DNA of 64,000 nt from Bordetella parapertussis. Lineage in GTDB: Bacteria; Pseudomonadota; Gammaproteobacteria; Burkholderiales; Burkholderiaceae_B. Below the pieces are notes generated by a model. The model made no database searches. It saw only the letters and a program-made list of their open reading frames with translations, and was not told the origin of the DNA. Made by a program: the position numbers and the translations under genes. Location of the stretch: positions 1 through 64,000 of the forward strand of contig CAMDFD010000003.1 in the NCBI GenBank assembly GCA_945897365.1. The letters are read 5' to 3'. Below are positions 43,277-51,114 of this stretch, one piece after another; position 1 is the first letter of the stretch; every line of letters begins with the position of its first letter.

Positions 43277-45214
43277 ATGAAACGCATTCCTGGTTTAGCG
43301 CTTGCAATCTTGACAGCTGCTCTGATAAGTGCCTGTGGTGGAGGAGGCGAGAGCACTTCTTCCTGTGCTGAAACTGGACCTTATGCTTGTAAAACGGGTG
43401 CCACTGAACCTTTGTATACCTATCAATGGGCATTAAATGCTGCGCAAAGTTTCTTTGCTGGTTATCCCCTGGTTGCTGATGGCACGACAGACTTAAATGT
43501 GGAGGCTGTCCATGCTCAAGGTATTAAAGGGCAAGGCGTTAATGTGATGGTCTTGGACGATGGTCTCGAGATCAATCACATTGATCTTAAAGCCAATATC
43601 AATCCTGCAATGACATGGAATTTTCAAACCAATACGCCTGATCCGACGCCAACCGATTCAGATGATGCTCATGGCACTAATGTTGCTGGGATGATTGCGG
43701 CCGTTCAAAATGGTATTGGTGTGATGGGCGTCGCCCCTAGGGTGACGCTTGGTGGTGCGAAACTAATTGGACTTTCAAAAGGTAAAGTAGCAAATGTGGT
43801 TGAGGCCTTTGGTGGCGCCCTTTGGTCCAAAAATACAGATGTATTTAATGCGTCATTTGGCATAGCCCCAACTACACCCCCTGATTACAATCAGACCTCT
43901 GCAGCAAACGCGGCGCTTCAGAGTTTTCCCAATCTGCGTCATGGTCAAGGTGCCGTGATGGTCAAGAGCGCTGGCAATGATTACAATGGTGTCAGGGAGG
44001 AGGAGAACGGTAGTGCCTACATTGCTTCTTGTCCAAAATTCGAGTACCTGGGTGGTTCGCATAGTCTAGTTAGTTGTGATAACCCATCATCTGACACAAC
44101 AAATCTGGAACTACCGGTTATTGTCACCGCCGCGGCAAATGCCATGGGATACAAATCTAGCTACTCTTCTGCGGGCTCTGTCGTCTGGTTAACGGGTCTT
44201 GGAGGCCAACTTGGCGCGCTTGGTGATTATGGTGAGGCGGGTAGTGCTATAGATGATCTAGGCCCGCAAATCTACTCAACCGACTTAATGGGTTGTGATC
44301 GTGGATATAGCAAGAATGACGAATCTCCAGATTACAAATCACAATTTGTGATCGGCGGTACAGCCATCAATAAAGAAAAAAATCCAAACTGTGATTTCAA
44401 CCAAATGAATGGCACCTCATCTTCAGCGCCCACTGTGACGGGAGTTGTAGCATTAATGTTAAGCGCTAATCCCAAGCTTGGCTGGCGTGACATTCGTGAC
44501 ATTCTGCGCAGAACAGCCCGCCAGATAAACCCTGATTATGGTAACCAGGATTACCGCAATTACCAGGTCAATCTCACGTTAAATCCTACGCTATCAGATA
44601 GCACGAGCACAGAATTATCTGATGGGTCTTCGGCAGCAAGAATTGATTACGGTTGGCAAACTAATAAAGCAGGGAATAAATATTCAACGTGGTACGGTTT
44701 TGGTTTGGTTGATGCGACAGCTGCAGTAAGTATGGCTAAAGTCTATACCGCCTATAAGCCCACTCAGCTCGTTGTACCAACATGGTCAGAAGGCATTTCA
44801 GGTAGCGAGGTTATGTATGGCAAGGTGAAAGAGCTTGGGAAGTTTAGCGTTGATAGCGAGAAGGCAGTAGACATGATTCAATTGAGTTTTGCCGCCAGCC
44901 AAAGCGACGATATTGAATATAATGTTTGTATGGGCAGTGTCGGTGTTTTTCTAAAATCCCCACAGGGCAGCGTCTCTGTATTAAGCACACCCTACAATGT
45001 TTTTTACGGCAAAACTAGACATCCTGCAGATACACGCGATGGCGGCAAGATTGGTCCAGATTCAACTTATGTCTTGGGTTCGTATGCCTTTTATGGAGAA
45101 AGCTCTAAGGGTGAATGGACAGTTTATGCTGTGAGCGGGACGCCACTGAGTGATTCCAAATGTTCGGGTAACCCCAAGCTCGATGTGTCTTATCGCATCT
45201 ATAACGCAGAATGA
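43277..45214 (+). CDS. Kexin-like S8 serine protease lipoprotein with P-domain
   Basis: 645 aa. Lipoprotein signal with lipobox LISAC followed by a Gly-rich stretch. Subtilisin catalytic residues: Asp in VMVLDDGLEINHIDL (~92), His in DDAHGTNVAGMIAA, oxyanion Asn region KSAGNDYNG, Ser in NGTSSSAPTVTGVVALM (~380). The last ~140 residues look like the P/homoB domain of proprotein convertases (SPQGSVSVLSTPYN, DSTYVLGSYAFYGESSKGEWTVYAVSG). The kexin-like GVNVMVLDDGLE core resembles Aeromonas sobria serine protease. Overlapped by the next gene (ATGA). Base composition is lower in GC than the surrounding housekeeping genes. Confidence 0.88.
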   Translation: MKRIPGLALAILTAALISACGGGGESTSSCAETGPYACKTGATEPLYTYQWALNAAQSFFAGYPLVADGTTDLNVEAVHAQGIKGQGVNVMVLDDGLEINHIDLKANINPAMTWNFQTNTPDPTPTDSDDAHGTNVAGMIAAVQNGIGVMGVAPRVTLGGAKLIGLSKGKVANVVEAFGGALWSKNTDVFNASFGIAPTTPPDYNQTSAANAALQSFPNLRHGQGAVMVKSAGNDYNGVREEENGSAYIASCPKFEYLGGSHSLVSCDNPSSDTTNLELPVIVTAAANAMGYKSSYSSAGSVVWLTGLGGQLGALGDYGEAGSAIDDLGPQIYSTDLMGCDRGYSKNDESPDYKSQFVIGGTAINKEKNPNCDFNQMNGTSSSAPTVTGVVALMLSANPKLGWRDIRDILRRTARQINPDYGNQDYRNYQVNLTLNPTLSDSTSTELSDGSSAARIDYGWQTNKAGNKYSTWYGFGLVDATAAVSMAKVYTAYKPTQLVVPTWSEGISGSEVMYGKVKELGKFSVDSEKAVDMIQLSFAASQSDDIEYNVCMGSVGVFLKSPQGSVSVLSTPYNVFYGKTRHPADTRDGGKIGPDSTYVLGSYAFYGESSKGEWTVYAVSGTPLSDSKCSGNPKLDVSYRIYNAE

Positions 45215-45687
45215 TTAAAGGATTACATGTTATGTATAAAAAACTAATGGTCATCGCAGCAACATTTGGATTAGGACTTTCGGGGCTGGCTCATGCACAA
45301 AGCAACAATCAATTGGGTACAACGCTGACTCCAGCGCAGATTAGTGAGTTAGGCACACTCAAATCTTTTACTGTTGGCAAGATGACCTATCGTATCCTAC
45401 CTGGTGGACAGGGGGTAAGCACCTATGTCATTAATGATCAAGGAAAGCTAGGCATATGCAATGGAGAAGTTCTCATTTCAGGAGTATCTACAGATCAGGC
45501 AAAGAACGCGCTGAGCGCGTATCAATCTTCGATTGTTTCGACAACAGTCTACGACAGCCTTAAAATGGTGTCAGCTAAATTTAGTAGTCTGCAAGAGGCT
45601 GCCAATGCCCGCAATGAATTAGCGACGACCCTTGTTGGAGCTACGGTAACCTTACCTATTACCTTTAACATACCTAAAGTGAGATGA
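45211..45687 (+). CDS. Small secreted protein, possible chaperone/inhibitor of the S8 protease
   Basis: 158 aa if started at the ATG overlapping the protease stop; the ATG at 45232 gives a cleaner signal peptide (KKLMVIAATFGLGLSGLAHAQ) and 151 aa. The mature part is ~125 residues with two Cys at most and no domain I recognise. It ends in an ALSAYQ-rich helical part and a VTLPITFNIP beta segment. The gene pair protease plus small exported protein parallels the Aeromonas asp/orf2 pair, where ORF2 (152 aa) is needed for folding of the protease. That role is inferred from position and size only. Confidence 0.7.
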   Translation: MIKGLHVMYKKLMVIAATFGLGLSGLAHAQSNNQLGTTLTPAQISELGTLKSFTVGKMTYRILPGGQGVSTYVINDQGKLGICNGEVLISGVSTDQAKNALSAYQSSIVSTTVYDSLKMVSAKFSSLQEAANARNELATTLVGATVTLPITFNIPKVR

Positions 45688-45730
45688 CCTTGTCCCAAAA
45701 ACTTGGGGTATTCAAAACTAGAGGTTAGGC

Positions 45731-45762
45731 AAAGTGTGCGCGTGTGACTTCGTGCGCACTTT
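45731..45762. terminator. Possible bidirectional terminator between convergent genes
   Basis: AAAGTGTGCGCG (45731-45742), 8-nt loop, CGTGCGCACTTT (45751-45762): a 12-bp stem with two G-T pairs, flanked by AAA and TTT. It lies between the small secreted protein (+) and the DUF4239 gene (-). The T-run is short. Confidence 0.5.
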
Positions 45763-45882
45763 GAAAGATGTGTGACACCACCGCAATATGTGTTCCCCGG
45801 ACGCAAACGTCACAGCGTTCCGCCGTGATCAGGCAATAGCTTTCAAAATCAACTTAGTCATTAAATGTTAAGAATTCAAAAA

Positions 45883-46647
45883 TTATTGGATCAGAAGATA
45901 GGCTTTATTGGATATGGAAATCACCCCAATATATGGGCTACTAAATGTTAAAAAAACCAGGCAAGTTGGAATAAGAACTGTAGCGGTTGCAATGAACATC
46001 GCCACCACTAAAGACTTTGGTTTTGCTGCGTGAATAAATGCAACTGAGAGTAGAACAAGCAAAGCGAGTAATAAAATTCCGCTTATCCGTAATGGATGAA
46101 CATCAAACGATGCATAGGCCAAACGGATACTGCGAGCGTTATTGACGGTCTGAAAGGCATTCATTAACACCTTCGCTTCGGCATTATTGTTCAATTGATT
46201 AGCAGCTTTGAATAAATCAGAACGCATCGCTATAAATTTTTCTATCGTCTCTGGGGCGTCTTTTTTGTCTGACGTGAGTGTTTGCCACTCTTCATCAACA
46301 ACAGATTTTGCGTATATGCGTGTCGTATTGACTAGATTGTTACCTTTTAGCTCCGGAATCGTATTGGTAAGGCTAATGATCTGAATAAGTCCCTGACTTT
46401 CAGTCTTGATGGCTTGTGACGCGATGTTGTAGTTTTCCCAAATTGAGGTGCCCATCAAGGCAGTGGATAAGGAAAATAATACAGCTGGTAAGCCAAAGAA
46501 AGGAGCCACAACTCCCTCGTACTGCAGCATCAATGGCCGGGTTTTTGGCGATAGAAAAATGCGAGTAATGATCACCGCAATAGCGATAAATACAAAAATA
46601 ATGAGCAGGACTAACGTGATTTCGTCGTCAGCATTTATGTTTGGCAT
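45883..46647 (-). CDS. DUF4239 family membrane protein (bestrophin-like)
   Basis: 254 aa. Two N-terminal helices (LVLLIIFVFIAIAVIITRIF and VAPFFGLPAVLFSLSTALMG), a central ~110-residue soluble segment, then two C-terminal helices (ILLLALLVLLSVAFIHAA, LVVAMFIATATVLIPTCLVFL). This layout and the EGVVAPFFGLPAVLFSL segment fit DUF4239, sometimes described as bestrophin-like. Function unknown. AT-rich compared with neighbours. No operon partner. Confidence 0.75.
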   Translation of the reverse strand: MPNINADDEITLVLLIIFVFIAIAVIITRIFLSPKTRPLMLQYEGVVAPFFGLPAVLFSLSTALMGTSIWENYNIASQAIKTESQGLIQIISLTNTIPELKGNNLVNTTRIYAKSVVDEEWQTLTSDKKDAPETIEKFIAMRSDLFKAANQLNNNAEAKVLMNAFQTVNNARSIRLAYASFDVHPLRISGILLLALLVLLSVAFIHAAKPKSLVVAMFIATATVLIPTCLVFLTFSSPYIGVISISNKAYLLIQ

Positions 46648-46867
46648 TTTGATCGTACCGTTTATTTGCGTTGGTAATTCCCGCCGATTGATTCAACAAT
46701 ACCATCAATGCCCCACTATTTCATGAAAATTTCGATGGTCTACCACGGGGATGCCTCGTGAGAAATTCCCGACGCTCTAAGTAAACTATGCTAACTTAAG
46801 TGGTCTAGGGTCGTTGAGGGTTTGTGAATGCAGAACCTTATCTTTTGCACTAGTAGGAGGTGTTCTG

Positions 46868-47290
46868 ATGCGCATCGAACTTTCTGAGGCAGAGCAAACT
46901 CCGCTCGAGGCCGTTCTGTTCGCCGGTTTAATGGGTTTTAACGGCCCTTTTATCGGCCCACATGTCTACAAGCCGCTGCGGCTGATGGTCTTTCGGGACG
47001 GCGAGGATGTTCCAGTCGGCGGCATCCACGGCCATTACCTCGCCGCCTGGCTTTATATCCAATTATTTTACCTGCCCGAGGACTTGCGTCGAGGTGGGCT
47101 TGGTTCGCAGCTGATGCAACAGGCTGAAGATGAAGCTCGAGCGCGTGGCTGCGTCGGCATCTACCTCGATACGTTTAGCTTCCAAGCGCGGCCCTTTTAC
47201 GAAAAGTTGGGCTTCACCCTGTTCGGCACCATTCCCGACATCCCGCCAGGCCATTCCCGTTACTTTATGATGAAACGTTTCGAATCATAA
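46868..47290 (+). CDS. GNAT family N-acetyltransferase
   Basis: 140 aa from the ATG at 46868, with AGGAGG 7 bp upstream. Acetyl-CoA binding core LPEDLRRGGLGSQLMQQAEDEARARG (motif A), then IYLDTFSFQARPFYEKLGFTLFGTI (motif B), ending PPGHSRYFMMKRFES. GC-rich compared with the DUF4239 gene beside it, so it has a different origin. Its last codons and stop (GAATCATAA) are the first bases of the tRNA remnant at 47282. The acetylated substrate is unknown. Confidence 0.88.
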   Translation: MRIELSEAEQTPLEAVLFAGLMGFNGPFIGPHVYKPLRLMVFRDGEDVPVGGIHGHYLAAWLYIQLFYLPEDLRRGGLGSQLMQQAEDEARARGCVGIYLDTFSFQARPFYEKLGFTLFGTIPDIPPGHSRYFMMKRFES

Positions 47291-47328
47291 TCCGCAAGTC
47301 CCCATTTCGGATCAAGGATGCGCCACCA
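47282..47328 (+). repeat. Right copy of tRNA-derived repeat (attR-like tRNA remnant)
   Basis: 47 nt matching the 3' part of the tRNA at 42945-42991 with five substitutions, ending in the acceptor strand and CCA. No 5' half precedes it, so it is a fragment, not a functional tRNA. It marks the right edge of the inserted segment of about 4.3 kb. Confidence 0.82.
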
Positions 47329-47419
47329 AAAAATTATGTAAAATGAAATACTTATGATTGTTTTATGAGTTGATTAGAAATAAAAGTATCTAAGTTATAT
47401 ATTTTTTAAGATCAGACAG

Positions 47420-47477
47420 AAACCCACATGTGAAATCTCTGTGGGTTTATTTTTATATGACTCTTTCATCTACTACG
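47420..47477 (+). repeat. Right copy of tRNA terminator and flank
   Basis: AAACCCACA (47420-47428), 11-nt loop, TGTGGGTTT (47440-47448) followed by ATTTTTATATGACTCTTTCATC. It corresponds to 43001-43060 next to the intact tRNA. About 91 nt separate it from the tRNA remnant, against 9 nt in the left copy, so extra sequence was gained here. Confidence 0.75.
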
Positions 47478-47486
47478 ACCAATGCC

Positions 47487-48140
47487 TTAAAACCTGTAGC
47501 CAAGACCGACAAGAACATTCATACTATTTGCATTAAATGATCCAGTAGTACTCACGTAAGTCTCGCCGACCTTGCTCTTGTTCAAACTGGCATTACCAAA
47601 CTTTGCATAGTTTGCTTCTCCAAATCCATACCATCCACCAGAGATGTTTTGCTTGTAGCCTAGACCTAAAGAATATCCGTTCATCTGTATAGTGCGTCCA
47701 TCCGTATTGATTGTTGCACCGGTATATCCAATCTTTGCGTAAACCAATTTATCTTTCGCAATGAGAAGACTGGGTGAAACGAAAATATTGAACAAATCTT
47801 TTCTGAGATAATTTTTAGTGACTGAAAGCTCACCTACGAACGTATTGATTGATGCGGTGTAGTCAGAGCGCCCCTGAATGGGTGAGTACTCAGCGCCAAT
47901 TCCAAGCAAAAAACTTGGCGTCAAAGAAAAGTTATATCCAACCCCCACGGCGCCTGCAAGACCTTCAGGTTTTTTACCCGAAGCCGAGTAGCTATTTCCG
48001 AGAACGGTCCCGCCTGAAAAGAGTGGTGATACCTTCTCATAACCAACACCAGCTTGCGCGTAGAATCCCTCAAACCTGCTTTGTGCTTGAGCTGTACCAA
48101 CTAAGCCCGCAATGAGTACGGTCATGAAAAATTTTTTCAT
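47487..48140 (-). CDS. Outer membrane beta-barrel protein (OmpW/Opa-like porin family)
   Basis: 217 aa from the ATG at 48140 (GGAG 6 bp upstream). Signal peptide KKFFMTVLIAGLVGTAQAQ. Then alternating amphipathic strands (FEGFYAQAGVGYEKV, GLAGAVGVGYNFSL, FLLGIGAEYSP, YSLGLGYKQNISGGWYGFGEANYAKF) and a C-terminal NVLVGLGYRF with the terminal Phe recognised by the Bam complex. An eight-stranded barrel is likely. Ligand or role unknown. It would lie next to the tRNA if the inserted segment were removed. Confidence 0.87.
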   Translation of the reverse strand: MKKFFMTVLIAGLVGTAQAQSRFEGFYAQAGVGYEKVSPLFSGGTVLGNSYSASGKKPEGLAGAVGVGYNFSLTPSFLLGIGAEYSPIQGRSDYTASINTFVGELSVTKNYLRKDLFNIFVSPSLLIAKDKLVYAKIGYTGATINTDGRTIQMNGYSLGLGYKQNISGGWYGFGEANYAKFGNASLNKSKVGETYVSTTGSFNANSMNVLVGLGYRF

Positions 48141-48537
48141 TTTTTTCTCCAATACGTGGTGTCAGTACTGTGGTGGATACTAAAAAAATTATATTTTGTT
48201 ATACACATTATTAGAAAAAATGAACCGACCGTCGTTACCTTCTCGTAATCTTTTAATTTCGTTAACTTATGAGCTGATTATGCGATAGATCATATTAAGC
48301 TATTCGCGATATGAAGAGCCATTTAAAGTTGTCATGCGCCATAATCTGTTAGGAAGATCTGGGGATTGTTGGTTGCCTACTCAGACTTTCGTCAGTAATA
48401 TTAAAGATTCTTATTTTCTATAAGCCTTTACCATCGAGCCCGTTCTTTCAAGCCGCGACGACGAGTCGGCCTTCTTTCCGTTCGGTCCGCTTTATCCGTT
48501 TCCCTCGAGATTCGCCAATGTCGGGCGTAACACTTCC
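48141..48537. other. Gap upstream of the ole cluster with open reading frame lacking a start
   Basis: AT-rich up to about 48420, then GC-richer. From 48424 the frame of oleBC stays open for 38 codons before the first usable start (GTG 48538). This stretch encodes PFGPLYPFPSRFANVG, which resembles the N-terminus of OleB proteins. An in-frame TAA at 48421 precedes it, and before that an ATG at 48334 begins 29 in-frame codons. No promoter was identified. Confidence 0.6.
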
Positions 48538-51114
48538 GTGGGTTCCGGCATGTCGCAGGGCTATCGCATGCATTACATCGACGAAGGCACCGGCCCCGTC
48601 ATAATATGCCTGCATGGCAATCCCACTTGGGGTTTTCTGTTCCGTAATTTAGTCGCCAACCTGCGGCATAACTTCAGGGTGATCGTCCCTGATCATCTTG
48701 GCTGCGGTCTTTCCGATAAGCCCTCGGATGTCTTCTTCCGCGCAGCCGATCGCATTGCCCATCTTGAGGAACTCCTCGACCACTTAAACGTCGACAGCTT
48801 TTCGTTAGTAATGCATGACTGGGGGGGGCCGATTGGTACCGGCCTCGCGGTGCGTCGTCCCACCTCTGTTGAGCGGTTGATTTATTTCAACACCACCCTC
48901 GCTGAGACGTCCTTGCTTCCTAGGACAATCAAGCTGGCGGCGTCACCCTTAATCGGTAGACTGTTGACACAGCACACGATGAGTTTCGTCAAATTGCTGA
49001 CTTCGCTCGGTGTTTCCGACGCTCTTGAGAAGGAGATCAAGGAAGGCTACCATCGCCCCTACCGTACCCAAACCAGTCGCCGAGCCATTTGGGGTTTTGT
49101 CCGCGACATCCCGTTTTCTCGCTCCCATCCCACAGCGGTTTTGATGAACGATGTGGTGGCTAGGCTGCCGACGCTTTTAGACAAGCCGGTAAAAATTCTG
49201 TGGGGAATGAAAGATCCTTGCTTCCATCCGAGTATTTTCCGTCATTTCTCCGCCCACTTCCCTCAGGCAGACTTGGTACAAATACCCCAAGCCTCCCACC
49301 TTCTGCTCGAAGATACTGCTGTTGAGATTGTCGCAGCGGTACAAGACTTCCTGCGGCCGCTCGCATCTAGCTCCGGTGGCGAGTTTGGTTCAGGTTTCAC
49401 GTCAAGTGCTGTGCGGATAGCCCCATCTAGGGATCCACGGCTACAGGGCAGTGGGCTTTATGGAGCGCTGCATGCAGCAGCCGCGGCGATGCCGTGGGTA
49501 CCGGCTGTGACGAAAGTATCCTTCCCTTTATGGGGCGATCGTCCGCAGTATGACGTGATCGATTTTGCAGCCCTGACTTATCGCATCAGTGCATATGAAC
49601 ACGGTCTAGCAGCAGCCGGACTGCAGGCTGGCGATCGTGTGATCATGCTTGTGACGCCAGGCGCTGACTTTCTCGCACTGAGCTACGCAGTGATGGGGCG
49701 CGGTGGTGTCCCCGTGTTTATTGATCCAGGAATGGGTATCGATGCGGTGGTGGCTTGCATACATGAAGCTCAGCCAAGCGGATTCATCGGTGTGCCTAAG
49801 GCCCATCTGCTTCGGCTCAAGGCCTCAAATTTGTTTAGCTCACTTCGTTTCTGCATCGTCGTCGGAAGGCTGCCGGTGTTTGGCGCGACGCGACTGAGTG
49901 ACCAACTCAAGCCTGGGGTGAGTCTGCCAGTACCGATTCCACGGCAAGCAGAAGACGCTGCCCTCGTGGCCTTCACGTCGGGTGCCACCGGTCGGCCCAA
50001 AGGCGTTATCTTCACCAACCGCACGCTCACAAAGCAGCTCGCTGTATTTCGCGACAATTTTGGCTTTCGTAGCGGTGAGCAAGATCTGTCGCTACTGCCT
50101 ATTTTTAGCCTCTACACTTCGGCCCTTGGCGTGGGGAGCATCTTTCCGCCGCTCGACCCTAGTCGTCCTCTTTCACTGGTGCCCAAGCAGATCATCCGCG
50201 TAATGCATGACCTCGGCAATCAGACATCTTTTGGCTCTCCGACGCTTTGGGCGAAGCTCGCCCGTTATTGTCAACAGACCGGCACGTTGTTGCCGCAGTT
50301 GCGTCGTGTGTTTGTTGCGGGTACGTCTGTTTCGCCGGAAACGCTTGATCTCCTTAAGGCCGTGTGCCCGCAGGCGGAGAGCTTCACTCCGTACGGTGCA
50401 ACTGAGGCGCTCCCCGTCACGCTCGCAGCTGCAGCCGACCTACGCAAGTATCCAATGGTGTCTGCGTTATCTGGCGAACAGGGCACACCCGTTGGCCGAG
50501 CCATTGAATGTGTACAACTCCGTGTCGTACAAATTTTGGCTGGACCGACAGATGTATTGCTTGTTGATTGCCCTGAGCGTGTAATCGGCGAAATCCTCGT
50601 CAGTGGTGAGACGGTTAGCCTCGAGTATCTTTCGCGACCTGAGGCGACCACGGCAAGTAAGGTTTGCGAGGGCGGCCGTGTCTGGCATCGCATGGGCGAC
50701 ATGGGATATCTCGACGGTAACGGCCAACTCTACTTCTGTGGCCGCAGGGTCCACATTGTCGTCGCGTCAGAGCGGATTTTTCACAGCGTACCTGTGGAGA
50801 ATGTCTTCAACCGTCACCCGGAGGTCAGCCGCACGGCACTTATCGGTGTGGACGGCCTACCGGCAGTTGTGGTCGAACCGCGATCGCGGTTGCTCGATTT
50901 GGCCGCCCGTCGCCGACTAGCGGGTGAACTCCGGACCCTAGGTGCTGCTGATTTAGTCACCTCACCCATAAAGCGATTTTATTTTCACCCCTCTTTTCCT
51001 GTCGATGCTCGTCATAATGCCAAGATCTTTCGTGACAAGCTCTCGGTCTGGGCGGCTACGCAGATGGCAATCGAGATTGACGATTCCACGATTGATCTCG
51101 GAGGCCTCGTATGA
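48538..51114 (+). CDS. oleBC: OleBC fusion: beta-lactone decarboxylase + beta-lactone synthetase
   Basis: 858 aa from GTG 48538. Residues 1-275 are a haloalkane-dehalogenase-like alpha/beta hydrolase (OleB): CLHGNPTWGF at 24-33, nucleophile D94 in MHDWGGP, D226 in WGMKDPC and H254 in QASHLLLED. After a Ser/Gly-rich linker (~276-300), residues ~305-850 are an AMP-forming ligase-like OleC: FTSGATGRPKG at 479-489, YGATE at 619-623, RMGDMGYLD at 718-726 and K829 in RHNAKI. OleC turns a beta-hydroxy acid into a beta-lactone and OleB removes CO2 to give a long-chain cis-olefin. The start is doubtful because conserved sequence extends upstream. Overlaps oleD by 4 bp. Confidence 0.87.
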   Translation: MGSGMSQGYRMHYIDEGTGPVIICLHGNPTWGFLFRNLVANLRHNFRVIVPDHLGCGLSDKPSDVFFRAADRIAHLEELLDHLNVDSFSLVMHDWGGPIGTGLAVRRPTSVERLIYFNTTLAETSLLPRTIKLAASPLIGRLLTQHTMSFVKLLTSLGVSDALEKEIKEGYHRPYRTQTSRRAIWGFVRDIPFSRSHPTAVLMNDVVARLPTLLDKPVKILWGMKDPCFHPSIFRHFSAHFPQADLVQIPQASHLLLEDTAVEIVAAVQDFLRPLASSSGGEFGSGFTSSAVRIAPSRDPRLQGSGLYGALHAAAAAMPWVPAVTKVSFPLWGDRPQYDVIDFAALTYRISAYEHGLAAAGLQAGDRVIMLVTPGADFLALSYAVMGRGGVPVFIDPGMGIDAVVACIHEAQPSGFIGVPKAHLLRLKASNLFSSLRFCIVVGRLPVFGATRLSDQLKPGVSLPVPIPRQAEDAALVAFTSGATGRPKGVIFTNRTLTKQLAVFRDNFGFRSGEQDLSLLPIFSLYTSALGVGSIFPPLDPSRPLSLVPKQIIRVMHDLGNQTSFGSPTLWAKLARYCQQTGTLLPQLRRVFVAGTSVSPETLDLLKAVCPQAESFTPYGATEALPVTLAAAADLRKYPMVSALSGEQGTPVGRAIECVQLRVVQILAGPTDVLLVDCPERVIGEILVSGETVSLEYLSRPEATTASKVCEGGRVWHRMGDMGYLDGNGQLYFCGRRVHIVVASERIFHSVPVENVFNRHPEVSRTALIGVDGLPAVVVEPRSRLLDLAARRRLAGELRTLGAADLVTSPIKRFYFHPSFPVDARHNAKIFRDKLSVWAATQMAIEIDDSTIDLGGLV

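Noticed and set aside
47282..47328. A second tRNA gene
   Set aside because: Only the 3' 47 nt are present; no acceptor 5' strand or D-arm precedes it, and the T-stem is damaged by substitutions.
42945..47328. Integrase, transposase or toxin-antitoxin genes in the tRNA-bounded segment
   Set aside because: All frames in the segment were read; none has integrase or recombinase motifs (no R-H-R-Y or DDE pattern).
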